A DNA stretch of 5,100 nt from Thermoplasmata archaeon (GTDB lineage: Archaea > Thermoplasmatota > Thermoplasmata > JAGHBH01), in contig JAGHBH010000165.1 in assembly GCA_021161085.1 (NCBI GenBank), positions 1-5,100 of the forward strand, given 5' to 3'. Under the pieces are notes generated by a model. The model did no database searches. It was given only the letters and a program-made list of their open reading frames with translations, and was not told where the DNA came from. Positions within the stretch are counted from its first letter, which is position 1. Each line of letters starts with the position of its first letter. A program made the position numbers and the translations under genes. This document shows positions 4,813-5,100 of the stretch, in pieces.

Positions 4813-5100
4813 CTATCCGTCTCCTCCAGTTCGTCCTCTCTTCCATATCCGCCTCTCTATCTCCCTCCTCTTCTCCCCTGGGAGACCGGCCAGGGGGTAA
4901 AGCACGGCCCCCCTCCATCCCAGACATTTCATCTCCCGATACAGGGCAATGCCCCCGCCGGACCCGCCAAGACCTTTTATATCGTGGGGGAGAACAACGC
5001 CCGAACAGTTCTTGAACACGCCCTCCTCCCAGGCCTCAGCCAGCCCTCCGATTTCCGTTATATCACCAGCCCCCCAATCCCTCAAAACACCGAGATCCAC
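4813..5100 (-). CDS. Hypothetical protein, C-terminal fragment cut by the window edge
   Basis: I do not recognise this gene. The frame stays open for 95 codons from the right edge to a TAG at 4813-4815. The GTG at the edge could be a start but is more likely an internal Val. Codons such as ATA, AGG and GGG match the neighbouring genes, and no competing plus-strand frame exists. It has no membrane segment. The hydrophobic strand SGVVLPHD, then a Gly-rich turn (KGLGGSGGG), a helix (IALYREMKCLG), a second strand (GAVLYPLAG) and a charged helix (EKRREIERRI) suggest an alpha/beta fold. The pattern loosely recalls the second half of a response-regulator receiver domain, with the Asp of HDIKG at the phosphorylation position, but the turn is longer and this is speculative. 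The C terminus is basic and Gly-rich. It converges on the pyrophosphatase gene. Confidence 0.6.
   Translation of the reverse strand: MDLGVLRDWGAGDITEIGGLAEAWEEGVFKNCSGVVLPHDIKGLGGSGGGIALYREMKCLGWRGAVLYPLAGLPGEKRREIERRIWKRGRTGGDG

Noticed and set aside
4974..4984. TATA-like GATATAAAAGG on the minus strand
   Set aside because: It lies inside the open minus-strand frame (encoding part of HDIKGL), and no separate gene start with a ribosome site follows.

Overview
The window looks archaeal, most plausibly from a GC-rich member of the Thermoplasmatota, although the sequence does not prove the lineage. The arguments are: a TATA box about 26 bases before the likely transcription start of the main gene, with no bacterial -35/-10 pair that I can see; a GAGGT Shine-Dalgarno sequence on a very short leader; Ile ATA and Arg AGG/AGA codons used freely in GC-rich genes; and a large NB-ARC-like STAND ATPase with tetratricopeptide repeats (TPRs), a protein type I associate with uncultured Thermoplasmata.

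Layout. (1) 2-2206, plus strand: a STAND-class signalling ATPase. It has a P-loop NTPase core, a winged helix with an MHD-like motif, and eight TPRs spaced at exactly 40 residues. It is probably cut at its N terminus by the window edge, so its effector or DNA-binding domain, if it has one, is not visible. (2) 2207-2563: a 357-base intergenic region rich in small repeats. In order it holds a nested stem-loop just after the stop, a 22-bp imperfect palindrome, a G-rich stretch with repeated TGTGGGG, three tandem 10-bp CGTGCC repeats with a degenerate fourth, GTCAAA repeats, a tandem 12-bp repeat carrying two TATA-like boxes, and an inverted repeat over the predicted transcription start. (3) 2564-4774, plus strand: a complete membrane-bound, ion-pumping pyrophosphatase of the K+-dependent type, with a glutamate placement compatible with Na+ pumping. 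(4) 4775-4812: a 38-base convergent gap with no clear terminator. (5) 4813-5100, minus strand: the C-terminal part of an unrecognised protein whose 5' part lies beyond the right edge.

The ATPase and the pyrophosphatase share a strand but appear to be separate transcription units, because a strong promoter sits directly before the pyrophosphatase. The pyrophosphatase would recover energy from pyrophosphate made in biosynthesis by pumping Na+ or H+ across the membrane. Nothing visible links the ATPase to it functionally. The least ordinary part of the window is the repeat-dense upstream region of the pyrophosphatase. The most open question is what lies before residue 1 of the STAND protein.
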